Made by a program: the position numbers and the translations under genes. This document shows positions 10,621 through 22,910 of a stretch of 60,000 bases of DNA, one piece after another. Within the stretch, counting starts at the first letter, position 1. Each line of letters starts with the position of its first letter. The DNA is from Adiantum capillus-veneris. Lineage: Eukaryota; Streptophyta; Polypodiopsida; Polypodiales; Pteridaceae. The stretch lies in contig CM043943.1 in assembly GCA_014529385.2 (NCBI GenBank), positions 104,568,355 through 104,628,354 on the forward strand, read 5' to 3'. The notes below the pieces were generated by a model. The model searched no databases. It saw only the letters and a program-made list of their open reading frames with translations, and was not told where the DNA came from.

Positions 10621-11460
10621 CCTAGTTCGAGTAGCCTTGGGAGGTAGGGACATTGGTGCCCAAGTTTTTTGGAATAAATTGAGAAACCTCTTTTGGCAAA
10701 GATTGAGGACGACCTTTGGAGGCCTTTCGGAGTGCGAGGTAGAAGTCCAAGATAACAACCAACTTGCTACGACTTGTACTCACGAGATGGGCCCCCTTGC
10801 TCGAGTATCAACGATAAACTGAACGGGGATAATTATGTTCATTGAAACTTGATCATGCGGCTCTAGTTTTCACGTAAAGGATTATGGGATATCATTGACG
10901 GCTCGGAGCCACGTCCTACTAGGTACAACAACAATAGGTACACCCACCTTTTTGATGAGGAGATGAGGAGCACCTCAAATCTTGTATCAATTGGGATGGG
11001 AAGGTGATGTCGACCATTGCTTGCAAAATCTCTCACGAAGGAAATTTCATAAAGACTTTGAAGATTGCCAATGCAATGTAGTACAAGCTTATCGGAATGT
11101 TTGATCGATATTCTACAATGCAAGTGGTCACCCTCCTTGGACAATTATTTTCCATGAAGTTTGAAACCAAAAGTTCCATAGTCTTTTTTAATGAAGGCAA
11201 AGAGTGGTATTTGTGTCGCGATTGGAGATCAGAAGGCAAAGGCAAAAGCTTGACAAAGGACAAAGGTAAAGGCAATCATGATGAGGAAACTAGTGATAGT
11301 GACTCAATGAAGGACTTGATAAAGTCTGTTGGTGTGGTAGGCGCTACACTGGCAACGCCTCCAACCTTTCAACCAAGTGGCCGTTCCGCCACTTGCTTTA
11401 GCCCAAGGGAGGCTTGTGAGCGACAGAGAGGGGCAAAAGGAGCTCCCTACAAATGATTTG
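10621..11460 (+). pseudogene. Family C gag remnant (plus strand)
   Basis: Translation in shifting frames gives the family blocks EPRPTRYNNN, then MFDRYSTMQVVTLLGQLFSM, then a basic Lys/Gly segment (GKGKSLTKDKGKGNHDEETS), then SPREACERQRGAKGAPYK. The 57.5 kb copy carries the same tail in another frame. Several stops and frameshifts are present. It is an ancient gag copy and not expressed as a protein. Confidence 0.6.
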
Positions 11461-11840
11461 GACTCATGTTTGAATTCAAGTTATCACGTGGGTCAGAATT
11501 CAAGGCACAAGCGTTTGGCAAGGAACCAAACGCGACATATACAGAACATTATGGATATGGTACAAACAATCCATTATTGTTGGCCAAATTATGGGTAGGA
11601 TAAATGTTTGGACATGATGTGTCCACAGTGCACAAATGGGAATGTTCTTGGGCATAGTGTGTGTGTGCAATTCAATTTTTAGAGAGGCAATTGTACTCAA
11701 GATGGCAATATTCGCAAGTGACAAGTTGGTAGTTGCAAATCCGAGGTGTATCCAATAGGGAGCTGCTACTTTGGTGTCCATGGTAGCTTCTTCATGGATT
11801 TGTTCTTCCTACATATGTCGACTATGAGCTGCAGAGAGGG

Positions 11841-12080
11841 TGCTACAAGTAAATGGCTCAATGTGAACCAATATTTATTTTGACTTTAGGTATATTTTCC
11901 TTGCTTGTCAAATTTCTGGGTAGGGCAATTTATTTGCTAGGATACTTAAGGGCCCCCAAGCTAGTATATTAGGAACACCCATCCCCCATTGTTTAGTCAC
12001 TAATTCGTTGCCCAGTTGGTTGGTTGGTTCAAACTCTCTCTCTCTCTCTCTCTACACGCTTCCATATTGTCGACTTTGAC
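11841..12080 (+). repeat. Family C 3' LTR (about 240 bp)
   Basis: Starts TGCTACAAGTAAATGG after the polypurine tract GCAGAGAGGG and ends TTGTCGACTTTGAC. It shares AATATTTATTTT, TTGGTTGGTTGGTTCAA followed by a CT run, and the CGACTTTGAC end with the minus-strand LTR at 53115-53371. The gap 11461-11840 is family C 3' sequence, homologous to 51309-51700 on the other strand. Confidence 0.7.
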
Positions 12081-14640
12081 CTGGGTTTTATTGCTAACAT
12101 TATATCACACCAGGGTACCAATATTAGGCAAGAGGTTTCAGACTCGAAACAATTTACTAAGTGAAACATGATGTAATAGATATTTTCTTGCTATGACAAA
12201 TACGGCCTAAGCTATTATTTCAAAAGTAGGGTGCGAAAGTAAGCTAAAATGTATTTGCTGCACCACAAAAGGTGTGCTAGTTTCTTGTGAACAAAAGCTG
12301 GGTTCAGACGGGGCGGCGGCACAACCCTGCAGCTCGCAATGCCTCCACCCGTGCTGGTCACACAGAACGGGAGCAGTAGTAGTAATGGCACGAACGCGCT
12401 CGACGGCTAATCCTGTGGTTGCAATGCTGCAGACCTGAGATCAAGACAAGCACACCACGTTTTGCACTGAAAAGCAACCCAGCAGGGGGGGGGGGGGGGG
12501 GGTTCCTCGCATCATCGCTGGCAAGTCCGGAGAAGCTTTGCAATGCTTTTGCCCAATGGTTGTTTTGTCAGGGAGGACGCACACCACTTCCCCCTTTCTC
12601 CTCGTCTGAACCCAGCCACAGATGTATCAGGCATCCATACAAAACAAGAGAAGGGAGTTGGAAGCTCTAACCTGCTTCAAAAACCCTACTGTTACCACAT
12701 AATAGTATCAACCACCTACTAAGCACACAGATATCATTACATGTACTGCAACTGTACATGTGCAGCCAAAAAGTCTTCTTTTGCTGCAGACTTAAGGAAG
12801 AGATCTATAGAAATAGACTAAATGCTCCGCCGCAGAAATAAGCACCTTTGAAGAGCAGATTGGGAAGGCAGAGGAGATGGGTGGAGATTAATAAAAGCCA
12901 AAGGCACAAATCAGATTCACGCACACACTAAACAGGTTTTCATATTGAGAAGCAGGTCCTTCGAGTAAAAAGAGGAAGGCAACAACCTCACATGGTGTAG
13001 GACCACCCCGATTGCAAGACACGATAGAGAAGGCACATACAAGCCACGCAGGAAACTACATTCCTTAAGTAGACAATGAGAGCCCTCCCATCAACTGCAA
13101 AATTGAGGCTAGCCAAAAGGTGGGTACGTCTATTAACAAACTATGAAATGCAGGCCTTCACCCTTTATCCACTGAGGCCTACTTTTTCAGCAGAGGTAAA
13201 AAAAACATGAAAGATCTGGCAACACTGTTGACAAAGCTAACATCTGACAGAGTACTGACTTTGCAGTGGCTTGCGTAGGTCCCGTCAGAAAATGTACACA
13301 GATACAATTATGGTGTTAGGGCATTGGCATTCTGAAACAGGCTTGATCGAAGAGGAGCGCATGTTAAGAGTCCCACTTTTCTGGCCCGCAAGCCCTTCAG
13401 GCCAAACTGGCACAGAATGCTAAATAGGTACTGGAGGTCCTGCTTCCGACCAGAAATCTAGCTGACCATTGGATCACTTGCTACCTCCCAACCAAGTGAG
13501 TTCATCACAACCCCTTGAGATTGAACCTTAAGGTGCATTATCTGTTGCTCTGCAAGAACAACTAAGCTAGCACACAAGACCAAGGGAAATAAATGAGCAT
13601 CTATGTGCCCACTGCATGTGCATAGAAGATCTTCAATTCGCACATTCACTGCAAATACTGGCCCACGTAAGGTAACGCCTATCTTGTTAAAAGAAAAGAA
13701 CAAGAGGTTTCGGCAGTAGCTTTGCTGCTGGGCACTAATTGACACTTCAGCTTCCTCAAGACGCTAAAAACTTTGTTCTAGAATCATAGGCAAGACAGCT
13801 GTTCACAAGGATATTCAGACAAAATCCCCCTCCAAATGACAATGTCGTACTCAATCAACACGATCATTCTACACATCTGTTTGCCCCCAACGTCAATCTT
13901 CACCTCCTAGAGAGCTTATAATACTTTCTACCCGATCGCACTCAAAAATGCACCCAAATACTTTGCGCATTACAATATTGCTGTCGCATTACTTTTTCCA
14001 CCTCTGCAATCAACCAACCTACAAATACATACATCAACCACCCAAATCCCTAGAAACTGCCTAGTAAATCATGACAAAAAGATTGCATAATACACAACCA
14101 AGCCATCCGCACCAAAAACCAATAAAAAACCTGGCACGAGATAAATGACCATGAAGCCAATAACTGTCCATTCATCTTTGAATAACAGATTGCAGCGAAA
14201 TATTCAAAAAAGCTTTCTACAAGCATATAACTTGAAGCGACTAAAAAATAAAGCAGCATACTTGGCACCATAAAGCAATATAGTCCTGCAATCCCTGATT
14301 ACGTCCACTAGTAGCGCACAGATTAACCAGAAAGCTCAAATAACTACTATCAATTACAGTACCTACCTTACAAGGCTTGAACACCTCTAAGTGACGAAAT
14401 AGCCAGTGCACTGATCACAAGATAATACCACGCACACAAAAAATGCCAGGTAAGTACTGGCACAAACTAAAGAAAAATCACAGACAACAAAAAAAACCAC
14501 AAACGTCTAATGACCAAGGACTTAAATTACTTTTCGAACTGGAAAAATGTGTGACCTGTTACTTCACAAAAATGAGCTCAAATTGTCAACTAACAGATGA
14601 TATCAAGCCGGTACCATTTGAAGGTCAAAATTGAAACAAT
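12081..14640. other. Transposon-poor flank downstream of cytochrome c, no gene recognised
   Basis: No retroelement motif, repeat or convincing coding frame is visible. The longest frames (12419-12670 plus, 13458-13745 minus) match nothing I know. An 18-base G run lies at 12485-12502. The sequence near 14640-14700 would hold the 3' untranslated end of the cytochrome c gene; I cannot fix a polyadenylation site. Confidence 0.5.
12485..12502. repeat. Poly-G tract, 18 bases
   Basis: An uninterrupted run of G. Its length in the assembly may be unreliable, and it could form a G-quadruplex. Confidence 0.95.
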
Positions 14641-14779
14641 GGCCGCAATCTGCTATACATTATTTATATTTCCCAGCAAAATCCTTTAATATCTGTGATC
14701 CGAACAATTATACTTTCTCAGCAGCAATGTACTGCGGTTCAAAGTCTGAAAACCTACAAATTTGCTAAAAAGAGCAGCT

Positions 14780-15782
<1,003 letters not shown>

Positions 15783-15975
15783 GGAATTGGAAGTTAGGGT
15801 TAAGGTATGAAAACGCCGCAGAGAAGGTAAAGGAGGCAAGGAGCAGAAGGGAAGAAGAGAGCAGGTGGAACGAGACCAGTGTATGCTTTTGCGCCTCGCG
15901 TCACCCCTTGACCGGCCTGTGCCGGTCAAGTACAGCCGCATCCACGCCGCTAATCCATGGACGGTTAGGATTTTC

Positions 15976-15999
15976 CCACGTGGTTAGCTTTTTATATGG
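15976..15999 (-). promoter_or_regulatory. Putative cytochrome c core promoter: TATA box and G-box
   Basis: In minus sense CCATATAAAAAG (TATAAAA at 15996-15990) is followed by the perfect palindrome CCACGTGG (15983-15976). The TATA box is about 208 bases upstream of the start codon, giving a predicted 5' untranslated region of roughly 180 bases. G-boxes (CACGTG) are bound by bZIP and bHLH factors, and G-box-like elements have been described for a plant cytochrome c promoter. Here the G-box lies downstream of the TATA box, close to the expected transcription start. Confidence 0.5.
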
Positions 16000-17680
16000 C
16001 CACGCGATCCGGCCCTCTTAGAGCCGTGTCTTCCACGCTTTTGTATTCATCACTGTCTTCCAAATTCTATAAGGTTCTATTTGGAGGACGGTGTTGGCAA
16101 TTCTCGTGGGAACCATTGCGGCAAATATTACTGAGATGGCATGGAGATTCTCTACGCCTGCGTAAGTAGGACTCACTACGTAGTTTACCGCTAGCAGCAC
16201 CAGTTTCTCAGAAAGGTGCTAATATAGGTAAACTGACGAGAGTTTTTTTACCAACAATGTGCGCAACGCACTCTTGGCGGCTAGGTCCTTCGTGGGGCTA
16301 CCTCATGACGGGCGCTTGACATTAGCGAGTTGCTCTCAATCAATGGAAGTGGACGCTTATCCTCGATAACCAGGAATAGCCAGTTCAAAATGCGAACCAC
16401 CCCCCATCGAAAAGGTCACCCACTATTTTGCCTTCCTTGTAAAATTCGTTATGGGACACACCACACAGACTTTGAGGGCCCTCCAAAGGCTCTGTTAGAG
16501 GGCCTATGGGGGAGCCCTCTTATGTCAAAAACCCTACTCATTGAGGCGGGTTAGGCCCACATACTGAACTTGTAGTGAGAGAGCAATGGGCACTCAAAGG
16601 GGCGTAAGCTAAAGGCTTATCCTAACACCTTTAAGAAACACCTAAAGTATACATGTAGCATAATAACCCTTGGGCCTTCCATGTTTAATTACACCATGCA
16701 AGACGGTTGGGAAGCTATGGAGTAGAAAAGCATATGGTAGAGCAAAGATTACTAACATGCAAAAAGACATAGAGCAATAGGACCTCCACTATGGAGGGCC
16801 TTGACTAGTTCAAGATCTCCAAACAACACATCATGTAATGTGTCTTGTGTTGCCACATGTGTTCTATTGGACTCAAATGAGGGAGAACCTCATGAGGGAA
16901 AGTGCTCAAGTATCAAAGTGTCCTTGCGTTCCTTGAAACATTCATTACAATGACCAATAGCACCAATGCCAGCAGTAAGGCTTCAGCACTAAGGTGCCTC
17001 GACATGCAAGTAACAGTACTTATCTTTTGCATGCCATAATACTTACACTGCCAAGTGTGTGTTCTGGAGCCTGCTTGCCCCGATGTGTTCACTATTGCAA
17101 ATAACGTTGGTGTGTAAACTCTAGACGACAACAAAAAACCAATGACCAAAAACTCTGCAGAGACATTTTGGAGGGAGAGAGCAGGACAAAGTGATAGAGA
17201 GCGTACCGTGTGTGACATCCTAAGGTCTTACTATACATGCTATACAAACTTTCTCTACAACACTTAGTATGCAAAAAACGCTTTGTGTTGAGCTTGTAAA
17301 AACTCTATGCAATGCTATACAACATATTATCCAAACTAATAACCATAGACTAGAGCGGTGATGATGGTAGGCCCAAAAAAAATGTTTAGAAAAATAGTAT
17401 TACCAATGCATATGTATGGAGTATCATACGGTGCAATTGACTTGTACGTACTAGACTTGTATATACGTATGGATCCTACCTTGAAGACAATGGGAAACCA
17501 TAGCTCACATTCACCAAAGGGATGCTTATTACTACACCCTCACATCTTTGTCACTCCAACCATTGTCCCTTTCTCTACCATATCCCTCTCAAGCAAGCTC
17601 GGCTTGCTATGAAGTGGGAGGGTCTCTAACAAGACTAAGGTCATGTAGCACAATATCTCAGTATTTATGAGGGCTCTGTT
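16000..17680. other. Upstream flank of cytochrome c, no gene recognised
   Basis: No coding frame or retroelement domain that I can support. A GC-rich inverted repeat is at 16474-16519: GAGGGCCCTCC, a loop of 23 bases, then GGGGGAGCCCTC. Confidence 0.45.
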
Positions 17681-17910
17681 TGTTAGAATTATGGTTGCAG
17701 GAGTACACCTAAAGATGGAGAGAGGAAGGAGAAGCTAAAGAGCACACAACAAAGGAAGTAGTATTATTGAGCGTCCCAATGAAAAGTTAAGGCTTACCCT
17801 AGAATGTGGGCTTTTTACAAGTTTGGGCATAACCTTTTGGTGAGGGAAAAAAGTGCCCCAATGGTCCTAAGTGTGTTCACACACACACACACAACCTCAA
17901 TATGGTAACA
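17681..17910 (-). repeat. Lone LTR of family E (230 bp)
   Basis: In minus sense it starts TGTTACCATATTG and ends ATTCTAACA. It aligns with the plus-strand LTR at 55313-55540, sharing GTGTGTGAACACACTTAGGA, GGGGCA followed by TTTTTTCCCTCA, and CTTTGTTGTGTGC. No element interior adjoins it and I see no matching flanking duplication. A CA run at 17879-17892 is part of it. Confidence 0.7.
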
Positions 17911-18121
17911 AAGAAATCATGGGAGCGATGCCGTGAATATGAGATGACAGTCACGTATATGTGAGGGATGCGGTGTACCAGTGTGTGTGCGGGAAGCGAA
18001 AGAAGAAGACAAGAGTAGAAACAGCACACGATGAGAAGTCACTGTGTATTTCCTTTAATGTGTATACACTTGAAGAGTGTTTCAATATTGGGCACCTTCT
18101 TGTTGTATGTCGTTAGCTTAC

Positions 18122-19479
18122 TGTCATAAAATCTAATATATAACCAACCCAAATGATGTTCTCATATTGAACCCGATCATTTAATGTGAGAGAATAAACG
18201 GGAACAAGGGTTAGAATATAGACATGTGATTATGGGATCTTTGTCAACACGGGGCAAAGGTTAAAGGGGTCCAAATGAGAGATGGTATGTTAAAGAGAGA
18301 TGCTACCTAGTGGAGCTTAAAAACCTCAGGGTTAGCTTCATTAAAGACCTCCAAAAGTTAGTGTTAAAAAGTCCTTTGACCTTAGGCAAGCTAGGACTGA
18401 CCTTGAGGTGGGAATCCTACCCAAGCATGAGGTGCTTGTCGTGCTTGCTAACTAAGATGCTTAAGGTGTTTGTGGGAACCTTGCTCAAGCTTGAGCTGCT
18501 TCTCATGCTTAAATGACTAAGGTTCTTGAAGTGTTCAATTCAAACGCGATCTCTCAAGAGGCATAAACTATTTTCATCCTTAAATGACTAAGGTGCTTGA
18601 AGTGTTCAATTCAAACTGATATCTTAAGAAGCATAAAAGACACATGTCAAGATCCTCCCCATTTGGCCCTCGTGATGTGCTTGAATCCTATTGGATAGGA
18701 TTTAAAGGGGCCCAATGAGAATTTAGATGCATAAAAATAAATATTTAAGTTCTTTCTCTCAAAGAGGAAAAAGAGGACACTTGTCCAAATGATATAATTA
18801 GATAATACAATAATACAAGAGAGAGAGGAGAGAGAGAGGGGTGGACCAAGCATGAGAGGGGGTATAATCTCCCACACACATACACATACACACTCTCTCA
18901 TTGTGTGAAGTACAAAGTGCAAGAGCTCCATGTCCTTCTCCAAGCTTGTTGAGAAGTTGAGAGCCTACACCAACACTCTTGGTTATGGAATGCAAATCCA
19001 ACCAAGCCATGCTTCAATGCTTAAGCTTGCCATCTTCTTCATCTTCATTACTATGCTATTATTCTATGCTAAGCAAGAAGAGTGATGATAAGTGAGGAAC
19101 CGAGGCTTGGGATAGTTAATGCTTCTTGCAAAGTTTATGTTATGCTCGTGATGCATGAAGCTTTACATCTTTCTTGCATCACCTAGGTCACAAGGAGCAT
19201 AAAGATTATATTGTACCAAGTCTCTCTTGATGAGAGAATCTATAATACAAACGCCTTTTGGAGGGGGGACCGGCTCCAAGTAAATCCGATCCTCGACTAT
19301 TGTCATGTTCTCTCTCTCTTGCAAAAGTATTGTTCATGGCAAGTTAATTAAGTACTATGTTTATGTTTCTACCATCAATTAAGTTCACCCTCTATGTTCT
19401 CAAAGTAATCTCACAAAAATGCTCACTCTAATTCTCTCATTTTCGTTATTCTCAAAGTTCATAGGCCATTTCCATTACA
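18122..19479 (+). repeat. Gypsy-B LTR, plus orientation
   Basis: Starts TGTCATAAAATCTAATATAT and ends TTTCCATTACA. It is the reverse complement of the LTRs at 20174-21781 and 35898-37493, though shorter and more diverged. It is followed by the primer site at 19481. Confidence 0.85.
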
Positions 19480-19835
19480 TTGATATCAGAGCATTTGGTT
19501 TCTCTTTTCTTGCTTAAGAAGAGAGGTCCTTAAGTAGCCTATTAATGGTTGATTTTGTTAATTATATTAGGGTAAGTGGGACTGGGATCTATTATCAATT
19601 TTGTTGAGCTCACTATGTGGGATATGGTGCACCTCAGGATTTTTGGTCTTAATAATGCGGTCTTTTTAGACTTGCCTACGGCTTTATCATTATTGAGCCA
19701 TAAGAACTCGAAAGGAGCTAGCCCTCGGCAATTCTGCAACATTAGACTCACTCCACTACTCTCTATAATTAACCAATGTGAGTCGTCCCATACCTCATGT
19801 GACATTGTTCCGAATATCACTTATTCCTAAGTGGA
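19480..19835 (+). other. Gypsy-B primer-binding site and leader (plus copy)
   Basis: TGATATCAGAGC at 19481-19492 is a one-base variant of the tRNA-iMet primer site. The following stretch to about 19835 is the reverse complement of the Gypsy-B leader at about 35540-35880, for example AGACTTGCCTACGGCTTTA against its diverged partner. No gag or pol follows: the sequence jumps to Gypsy-1 integrase, so this Gypsy-B copy is cut off after the leader. Confidence 0.8.
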
Positions 19836-20173
19836 GTACTATCTAGTTACTTACTTATCAAGCCAAACATTTCCTGAGGATATGAGTAAACGCCGCCAAA
19901 GAGCAATTGAAACTGAAGCAAGAGACTATGCTCTTATTGGGAACCAATTGTATTGGAGAGTTAAGGATCAACATTTGCATCTTTGTGCAAATAAAGACAA
20001 ATATATTCCCATTATAGAACAAGCACATGGTGGATTAGCTGGAGGTCACTTTCTAGTGAAACCACCGCAAGAGCAATCTTAATGGCAGGCATATGGTGGC
20101 CAACACTTTTTGCAGATACCAAAGAATATGTTTGAAGGTGTGATGCATGTCAACGAGAAAAAATGCCAACCCA
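19836..20173 (+). pseudogene. Gypsy-1 integrase, N-terminal (HHCC) part
   Basis: The frame reads LIGNQLYWRVKDQHLHLC, then IIEQAHGGLAGGHFL, the His-His half of the integrase zinc domain. After a one-base shift near 20080 it continues with WWPTLFADTKEY and CDACQREKMPTH, the Cys-Cys half. It stops at Gypsy-B's insertion point and resumes at 37499. The RT and RNase H that should lie upstream are missing; the left edge abuts the truncated plus-strand Gypsy-B copy. Confidence 0.85.
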
Positions 20174-21781
20174 TGTAATGGAATTGGCCTACTTAACTTG
20201 AGAGTAGCGGAAATCAATGAGAGTACTTTTGAGAAATGACTTTGTGAGCATAGCGGGTGAACATAATCATAGCAATTAGTTAACTTGGCATGAACAATAC
20301 TTTTGCAAGAGAGAGAATTTAGAGAACATGACAACAGTTGAGGACCGGATTTATGTGGAGCCGGTCCCCCCTCCAATAGGCATTTGGATTATGATTTCTT
20401 CCATTAAGAGAGACTTGTTACGATACAATCTTTGTGTTCCTTGTGACCTAGGTGATGCAATGAAGATGGAAAGCTTCATACATCACAAGCATAACATAAA
20501 CTTGAAGAAAGATTTAACTATCCCAAGCCTCAGTCCCAAGACCTCAAACACCTTCGAAGGTGGAGAGCGCTAGCAGGGAAAGAGGGTAGGGAAGAGGAAG
20601 AAGAAACATTTCATAGGAGAAAGAATTAGTTCCTCACTTATCATAACTATTCTTGCTAGCATACATAATAGCATATAAATGAAGATGGAGAAGATGGCAA
20701 GCTCAAGCATTGAAGCATGGCTCTTGGTTGGATTTGCACTCCATAGCCCAGAGTGTTGGTGTAGGCTCTCAACTTCTCAAGGAGCTTGGAGAAGGAGATG
20801 GAGCTCTTGCACTTTGCATAGCACACAATGAGAGTGTTTGTGAGTGTGTGTGTGGGTGAGTATACCCCCTAAGCAACCCCCTAGCTTTCTTGGGCCGCCC
20901 CCCCCCCCCCCCCCCCCCCCCACCCCTTGTAGCTCATGCTTGAAGCTCATTGGACCCCTCCAGGCCTAGCGAATCATAAGCAGCAAAAGACATTACAAGC
21001 AATAAGGGTAGTCTTGGGACAAATGTCCACCTTTCCCCTTTGAGAGAGAGGACTTGATAAATGCAAAATCAATTAATTAAATCTCCTAAATTATCATTGG
21101 ACCCCTTGGGTGGCCAACCAATAGGCTTCAGGCACACCATGAGGGTAGCATGAGGAGGAACTTGACAAGTGTCCCTTTTGCTTTCTTTGTACCATGCATG
21201 CCTTGTGTGAGTGTGTGGGTGTTATCTCTCATCCCCCCTCTTGTAGGGCTCTCCCCCTCCTTGTAGGGATTGAATCTTCACCTTTTGACACCTCAAGCCC
21301 CTCATGCATAGGCCCAGTTCTCACCACAAGCTTGGCCCTTCGGCACTTTAAGGTTGGACTGGGCTCTCACCTCAAGTGCAACCCTAGCATCTCAAGCATG
21401 AAAAGCACCTCAAGCATCTCAATCATCAAGCACCACAAGCATCTCAAGCACCTTAATCATCAAGCAACTCAAGCACCTTAGGCTTGGGCTGGGTTCCCAC
21501 CTCAAGCTCCGTCCTAGCTTACCTAAGGTCAAAGGACTTTTACACTAACTATTGGAGGTCTTCAATGAAGCTAACCCTAAGGTCTTATGCTCCATTGGTT
21601 AGCCTTGCTCTTTGATAGACCATCTCTCATTTGGGCCCCTTTACAATTGGCCCCGTGTTGAGATAGATCTATAAGCACATCTCAATATCTTAACCCTTGT
21701 TCCCGTTTATTCTCCCACATTAAGTGATCAGTTTAATATGAGAAAGTCATTTGGGTTGGTTAGATATTAGTTTTTATGATA
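20174..21781 (-). repeat. Gypsy-B 3' LTR (1608 bp)
   Basis: Direct repeat of 35898-37493 with scattered substitutions and small indels. It contains a long poly-C tract at about 20898-20921. The element-sense start reads TATCATAAAAAC, against TGTCATAAAAAC in the other copy, so the terminal TG has mutated. Confidence 0.93.
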
Positions 21782-22180
21782 TTACCTCTCTCTTGAAATC
21801 ATAGTCGTCCTCGACTATGAGGTAGAAGAGATAAAGCCTTAGTCATTAGTCAATCTTACTTAGCGGGTAGAGGATCCCTTTTTACCCTACGACATCTTTC
21901 CGAGATGGATGACTAATCCATTTGGTGCTTGGGAGACATAGCTGCCGAAAGCATGTCTACATCTACTCTTTAGTCCATTTCATTCTCCTAAAGTAGAATG
22001 ACAAATTCTACTTGGTGTTTGAGAGACGTCGTCATCACAAACATGATTCTAAGCATGCATACTAGTTAAATTTGTGCACAATTAAAAAGAGAACTAGTCT
22101 TATAAGACAAAAACATGAGTCATTTAAAAGAAATTGTACTTTTGCTTACTCTAATGTAGCATTGTAAGCATTGACAAGGT

Positions 22181-22567
22181 TCATACTATCCCTAAATTGT
22201 ATTCCTTGCATCCATGTAGCATCTTCAAAAGGATAATTTTTGAATTTAGTAAGATACCATCGGATAATCTTACCATGTCGTAGTACCTTGTCTTCATGCC
22301 GAAGGATAGCTTTGGGTTGTAGCACCTCTTCTTGGTCTTCAACTTCGGGATAGCTTCGGATTGTAGCACCTCTTCTTGGTCTTCAATAATTGGTTCACTT
22401 GGTGGTTCTCCTTTGTAGGGCTTGAGTAGGCTCACATGAAAAGAATTTTGTATGAACCAATGGTTGGGCAATTTGAGTTGGCAAGCCATCTCATTGATGG
22501 GCTTCAAGATTTGGAAAGAACCATAGTATCTTTTTGTTAGCTTAGCATAATACTTTTGATGGCCCAT
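22181..22567 (-). pseudogene. Gypsy-B integrase C-terminus and chromodomain
   Basis: The minus frame reads LPNHWFIQNSFHVSLLKPY, the usual end of chromovirus integrase, and then EEVLQSEAIPKL. In a shifted frame at about 22310-22181 there is HGKIIRWYLTKFKNYPFEDA followed by TW, which fits the chromodomain core (aromatic, YLxKxKxYPxEDATW). Chromodomains direct integration toward particular chromatin. A 48-bp tandem duplication (22305-22388) lies just before the chromodomain and the frame is broken there. Confidence 0.8.
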
Positions 22568-22646
22568 AGGATTTTTGCCTGTCGTTTGCCTTAATCAAGC
22601 CTTAGGAAAGACGCGATCATTTTTCTTCGAACGTTAAGGCCCTTAT

Positions 22647-22836
22647 GTGCTTGTCAGCAGCAGCACTAGCTTTTTGCCTTTGTTGAGAGATGGATATAGT
22701 CTCCTTAATCTTTTGAAAAGATTCTTGTAGGTCACGGCTCAAAAGGTGCTTGTCAGCAGCAGCACTAGCTTTTTGCCTTTGTTGAGAGATGGATATAGTC
22801 TCCTTAATCTTTTGAAAAGATTCTTGTAGGTCACGG
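22647..22836. repeat. Perfect 99-bp-period tandem duplication inside Gypsy-B pol
   Basis: The 91 bases beginning GTGCTTGTCAGCAGCAGCAC at 22647 recur without change at 22746. The period of 99 equals 33 codons, so the duplication keeps the reading frame in the region between integrase core and C-terminus. Confidence 0.95.
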
Positions 22837-22910
22837 CTATACTCATCGGTGGCGAAGATCTTCCCATGTACTTTGAGTAGTAAGGGACTTTTAGGTCTTC
22901 CCTCAATGAA

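Noticed and set aside
12419-12670. Plus-strand frame with a Gly run
   Set aside because: The Gly run comes from the poly-G tract and the rest has no motif.
13458-13745. Minus-strand frame of 95 codons downstream of cytochrome c
   Set aside because: No recognisable domain, no splice context or partner exons that I can support.
15783-15941. In-frame 53-codon upstream extension of cytochrome c
   Set aside because: The plant protein starts MAxFxEAPxG. The extension is unlike known cytochrome c and would lie in the predicted 5' untranslated region.
20890-20925. Poly-C tract as a functional element
   Set aside because: Both Gypsy-B LTRs have it at different lengths; a homopolymer with likely assembly error. 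The surrounding LTR explains it.
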